From the NCBI GenBank assembly GCA_002414125.1, contig DHYN01000073.1, forward strand, positions 279-10,226: a stretch of 9,948 nt of DNA, read 5' to 3'. This DNA comes from Ruminococcus sp. UBA5129 (lineage in GTDB: Bacteria > Bacillota > Clostridia > Oscillospirales > Ruminococcaceae). Below are positions 7,447 to 9,948 of this stretch, one piece after another. Both the position numbers and the translations under genes were made by a program. Each line of letters opens with the position of its first letter. Positions within the stretch are counted from its first letter, which is position 1. The notes beneath the pieces were generated by a model. It saw only the letters and a list, made by a program, of their open reading frames with translations. It made no database searches and was not told the origin of the DNA.

Positions 7447-7454
7447 TGATTATT

Positions 7455-9932
7455 ATGAAGATCTTCAGACGAACTGCTGCCTTGATCTCGGCAGCGGCAA
7501 TCGCAGTTATGCCGATAAGGTATACTGCTCCCGAACAGGCGGCTGATGCTGCCTACGGAACGGGAAACGAGATCGTGGAACGCCTTGACAGAGGTATCTC
7601 CGCGATAAACACAGGCTCGGGAATGCTCGTAAGCTGGCGCTATCTTGCTAACGATGCCGACGATGCCGAGTATAAGCTCTACAGAGACGGAAATCTCATC
7701 TACACAAGCTCATCGGGGCAAGCTACATGCTTCCTCGACAACGGCGGAAGCGCTTCCTCATCGTACCGTGTCGATATGGTCTCGGGCGATAGGGTCATCA
7801 ATTCCGATACCTGCTCGATCAAGTCAGGCTCGAATTACATCGACATCCCGATGAACGTTCCGGCAGGCGGATCCGATTACACCTATTCCCCCAACGACTG
7901 CTCGGTGGGCGATGTTGACGGTGACGGCACATATGAGCTGTTCGTTAAATGGGATCCCTCAAATTCACAGGATAACTCCAAGTCCGGCTACACGGGCAAC
8001 GTTTACATCGACTGCTATACCCTCTCCGGAAAGCAGCTTTGGCGTATCGACCTCGGAAAGAATATCCGTGCCGGAGCACACTACACTCAGTTCCTCGTTG
8101 CCGATTTCGACTGTGACGGTCTTGCAGAAATGACCTGCAAAACCGCTGACGGAACCGTTGACGGCAAGGGAAACGTCATCGGCGATGCAAGCAAGGACTA
8201 CCGAAACAGCGGTGGGTATATTCTTGACGGTCCCGAGTACTACACGCTCTTTGACGGCGCAACAGGTGCAGCTCTCGATACGGTAAGCTACGAATATCCT
8301 CGCGGTACGGTAAGCAAGGCTACATGGGGAGACGATTACGGCAACCGTTGTGACAGATTCCTCGGCGCTGTAATGTACTGTGACGGTGTTAAGCCGAGTG
8401 CCGTTTCAGTAAGAGGATACTACACAAGAATGACCGCAGTCGCTTACGATGTCGTCAACAAAAAGCTTGTAAAGCGCTGGGGTTTTGATACGGGATTTAA
8501 CTCCTCCGCTCCCGGATACGGTGACGGAAACCACAACTGTATGCCTGCAGATGTAGACGGCGACGGAAAGCAGGAGCTGATCCTCGGAGCTATATGTCTT
8601 GACGACAACGGTCAGGTTCTTTGGTGTAACCGGAAAGGTCACGGCGATGCTATGCATCTCAGCGACTTTATTCCGGAACGTCCCGGTCTGGAGCTGTTTG
8701 TTTGTCATGAGGAAGCTCCTTACGGCATTTCGCTCATTGATGCCGCCACAGGTACGGATATTTTCCATATCGATGGCGATAAGGATACCGGAAGAGCCTG
8801 CTGCGGAAACATCTATGCAGGTAATCCCGGAAGTGAATTCTGGGGTGCAAGACCTGCCAAGCAGGTTCTCAACCAGTACGGAGAGAATATCGGTCTTCCC
8901 GTTCCTGCAATGAATTTCCTCATATATTGGGACGGCGATCTCGAGCGTGAGATCCAGGATAATATCACGATATCAAAGGTGGTAAGCCAAACTCAGATCG
9001 CTGATCTTCTCGTTGCAAACGGATGTGCCTCAAATAACAGCACTAAGGCAAATCCCTGCCTTACAGCCGACATATTCGGCGACTGGCGTGAGGAAATGCT
9101 GCTCAGAACTGAGGACAACAAGGCTATTAGAATTTTCTGCACCACTTCAACTACCGATTACAGAATAACTACTCTTATGCACGACACACAGTACAGGTGT
9201 CAGGTCGCATGCGAGCAGACCAGCTATAACCAACCCGCTCATCCAAGCTTCTATCTCGGTTCGGATCAACCTCTCCCCCAAAGACCAAACGTTACTGTCT
9301 GCAAGGGCACTGAACCTCTCAGCGGCAGACTTATCACCAACCTCAGCGTAAAAGATTCCGCTAACCGCATGAAGTGGGATATTGCTGACGGCGCTGCTGT
9401 CGGAAGCACTATCTTTGGCGACCGCGATTTCACCTATATCACTATGCCCAATGCACTTACAGGCGCTGAGTACATCAAGACAGCATGCGATTCAAAGTAC
9501 TGGAGCGACGATCTTGCGCAGTTCACCGCTGCCGAGGATATGACGCTCTACATCGCGCTTGACAACAGAGTTGATCCGCTCCCGTCATGGATGAGCGGCT
9601 TCACAAAGACCGATATGACGACCGCAAGCAGCAATGATGTTACGTTCGACATATACGCAAAGGATATCCAAGGCGGCGATGTCGTGACACTCGGTACTAA
9701 CGGACAGTCCTCGTACTGCGTAAACTACACCGTATTTGCGGTTGCAGCTCCGAAGGATATACTCGGCGATGTCAACAACGACGGCGTTTTCAATGTTGCA
9801 GACCTCGTAATGATGAATAAATTTATCCTCGGTGTCGGCGACCTTACTAAATGGGAAAACGGCGAATTTATCGCTGACGGCGTTTCAGACGTGGCTGACC
9901 TTGTACTCATGAGAAAGGCTCTTATTGGCTGA
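7455..9932 (+). CDS. Secreted PL11 rhamnogalacturonan lyase with accessory domain and C-terminal dockerin (cellulosomal)
   Basis: The 825-residue product should cleave rhamnogalacturonan I of pectin by beta-elimination outside the cell. A signal peptide (basic MKIFRR, hydrophobic 8-20) probably ends after ADA at 32. Residues about 38-615 match family PL11 (YesW/YesX type): an N-terminal VERLDRGISAI segment, then a beta-propeller with calcium-loop motifs DVDGDG at 153 and 366 and DFDCDG at 217. R447, K531 (STKANP) and Y591 (TSYNQPAH) fall near the residues I recall as catalytic in YesW; this is from memory. Residues about 624-768 form a beta-rich accessory domain (NLSVKD...YITMPNALTGAEYI) of a kind I recall in clostridial pectin-degrading enzymes, possibly carbohydrate-binding. 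A two-repeat dockerin fills 770-825. It follows the signalling operon after 46 bp; no clear promoter is seen there, so read-through is possible. Whether it cuts endo or exo cannot be told. Confidence 0.93.
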   Translation: MKIFRRTAALISAAAIAVMPIRYTAPEQAADAAYGTGNEIVERLDRGISAINTGSGMLVSWRYLANDADDAEYKLYRDGNLIYTSSSGQATCFLDNGGSASSSYRVDMVSGDRVINSDTCSIKSGSNYIDIPMNVPAGGSDYTYSPNDCSVGDVDGDGTYELFVKWDPSNSQDNSKSGYTGNVYIDCYTLSGKQLWRIDLGKNIRAGAHYTQFLVADFDCDGLAEMTCKTADGTVDGKGNVIGDASKDYRNSGGYILDGPEYYTLFDGATGAALDTVSYEYPRGTVSKATWGDDYGNRCDRFLGAVMYCDGVKPSAVSVRGYYTRMTAVAYDVVNKKLVKRWGFDTGFNSSAPGYGDGNHNCMPADVDGDGKQELILGAICLDDNGQVLWCNRKGHGDAMHLSDFIPERPGLELFVCHEEAPYGISLIDAATGTDIFHIDGDKDTGRACCGNIYAGNPGSEFWGARPAKQVLNQYGENIGLPVPAMNFLIYWDGDLEREIQDNITISKVVSQTQIADLLVANGCASNNSTKANPCLTADIFGDWREEMLLRTEDNKAIRIFCTTSTTDYRITTLMHDTQYRCQVACEQTSYNQPAHPSFYLGSDQPLPQRPNVTVCKGTEPLSGRLITNLSVKDSANRMKWDIADGAAVGSTIFGDRDFTYITMPNALTGAEYIKTACDSKYWSDDLAQFTAAEDMTLYIALDNRVDPLPSWMSGFTKTDMTTASSNDVTFDIYAKDIQGGDVVTLGTNGQSSYCVNYTVFAVAAPKDILGDVNNDGVFNVADLVMMNKFILGVGDLTKWENGEFIADGVSDVADLVLMRKALIG
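9762..9929 (+). other. Dockerin module of the rhamnogalacturonan lyase
   Basis: The first calcium loop, GDVNNDGVFNVADLVMM, has D, N, D, N and D at positions 1, 3, 5, 9 and 12, followed by an F-helix ending FILG. The second, GEFIADGVSDVADLVLM, has Glu at loop position 1 and Ile at position 3, but keeps D5, D9 and D12. Dockerins bind cohesins on scaffoldins, so the enzyme should be part of a cellulosome. The second repeat resembles the DLCEDG-type loop known from R. flavefaciens. Confidence 0.88.
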
Positions 9933-9948
9933 TTCTACATAAAAAATG

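Noticed and set aside
8406..8768. Minus-strand open frame of 120 codons inside the lyase gene
   Set aside because: It is antisense to the conserved PL11 propeller and has no recognisable motif.
9933..9948. Terminator after the lyase gene
   Set aside because: Only 16 bases remain and they show no inverted repeat; whether a terminator follows cannot be judged.

Overview
The window looks like chromosomal DNA from a cellulosome-building Clostridia-type anaerobe, most likely a rumen or gut Ruminococcus. The main clue is a secreted rhamnogalacturonan lyase ending in a dockerin whose second half resembles the R. flavefaciens style. Strong Gram-positive Shine-Dalgarno sites, multi-domain hybrid kinases and moderate GC content also fit. 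The genus is an inference; no marker gene is present. No rRNA, tRNA, CRISPR array, insertion sequence or obvious prophage part was seen.

Layout. (1) Positions 1-2125, minus strand, form one uninterrupted reading frame that leaves the left edge of the window. Its first ~263 residues are a sugar-phosphate isomerase/epimerase-type TIM barrel (AP endonuclease family 2 fold). The remaining ~425 visible residues are an AMP-forming acyl-CoA synthetase. The gene appears to be a true fusion. (2) Positions 2126-2351 are a divergent control region with a minus-strand promoter, a perfect-consensus plus-strand promoter and a short inverted repeat over the minus-strand -35. (3) Positions 2352-7408, plus strand, form a tight three-gene signalling operon: a six-helix membrane hybrid histidine kinase (HisKA, HATPase, pseudo-receiver, receiver, Hpt), a divergent DegV-family protein coupled to it by an ATGA overlap, and a response regulator with an active-looking GGDEF domain followed by a second, degenerate GGDEF-like domain. 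(4) Positions 7455-9932, plus strand, encode a secreted PL11 rhamnogalacturonan lyase with a beta-rich accessory domain and a C-terminal dockerin. It starts only 46 bp after the operon, with no terminator or convincing promoter seen between them.

How the genes may work together (inference). The kinase and the GGDEF regulator together hold every step of a His-Asp-His-Asp phosphorelay that would end in cyclic-di-GMP synthesis. The DegV protein lies between them in translation order and could feed a fatty-acid or lipid signal into the relay. The neighbouring pectin-degrading cellulosomal enzyme and the divergent acyl-CoA synthetase fusion suggest, without proving, links to plant-cell-wall use and lipid metabolism.
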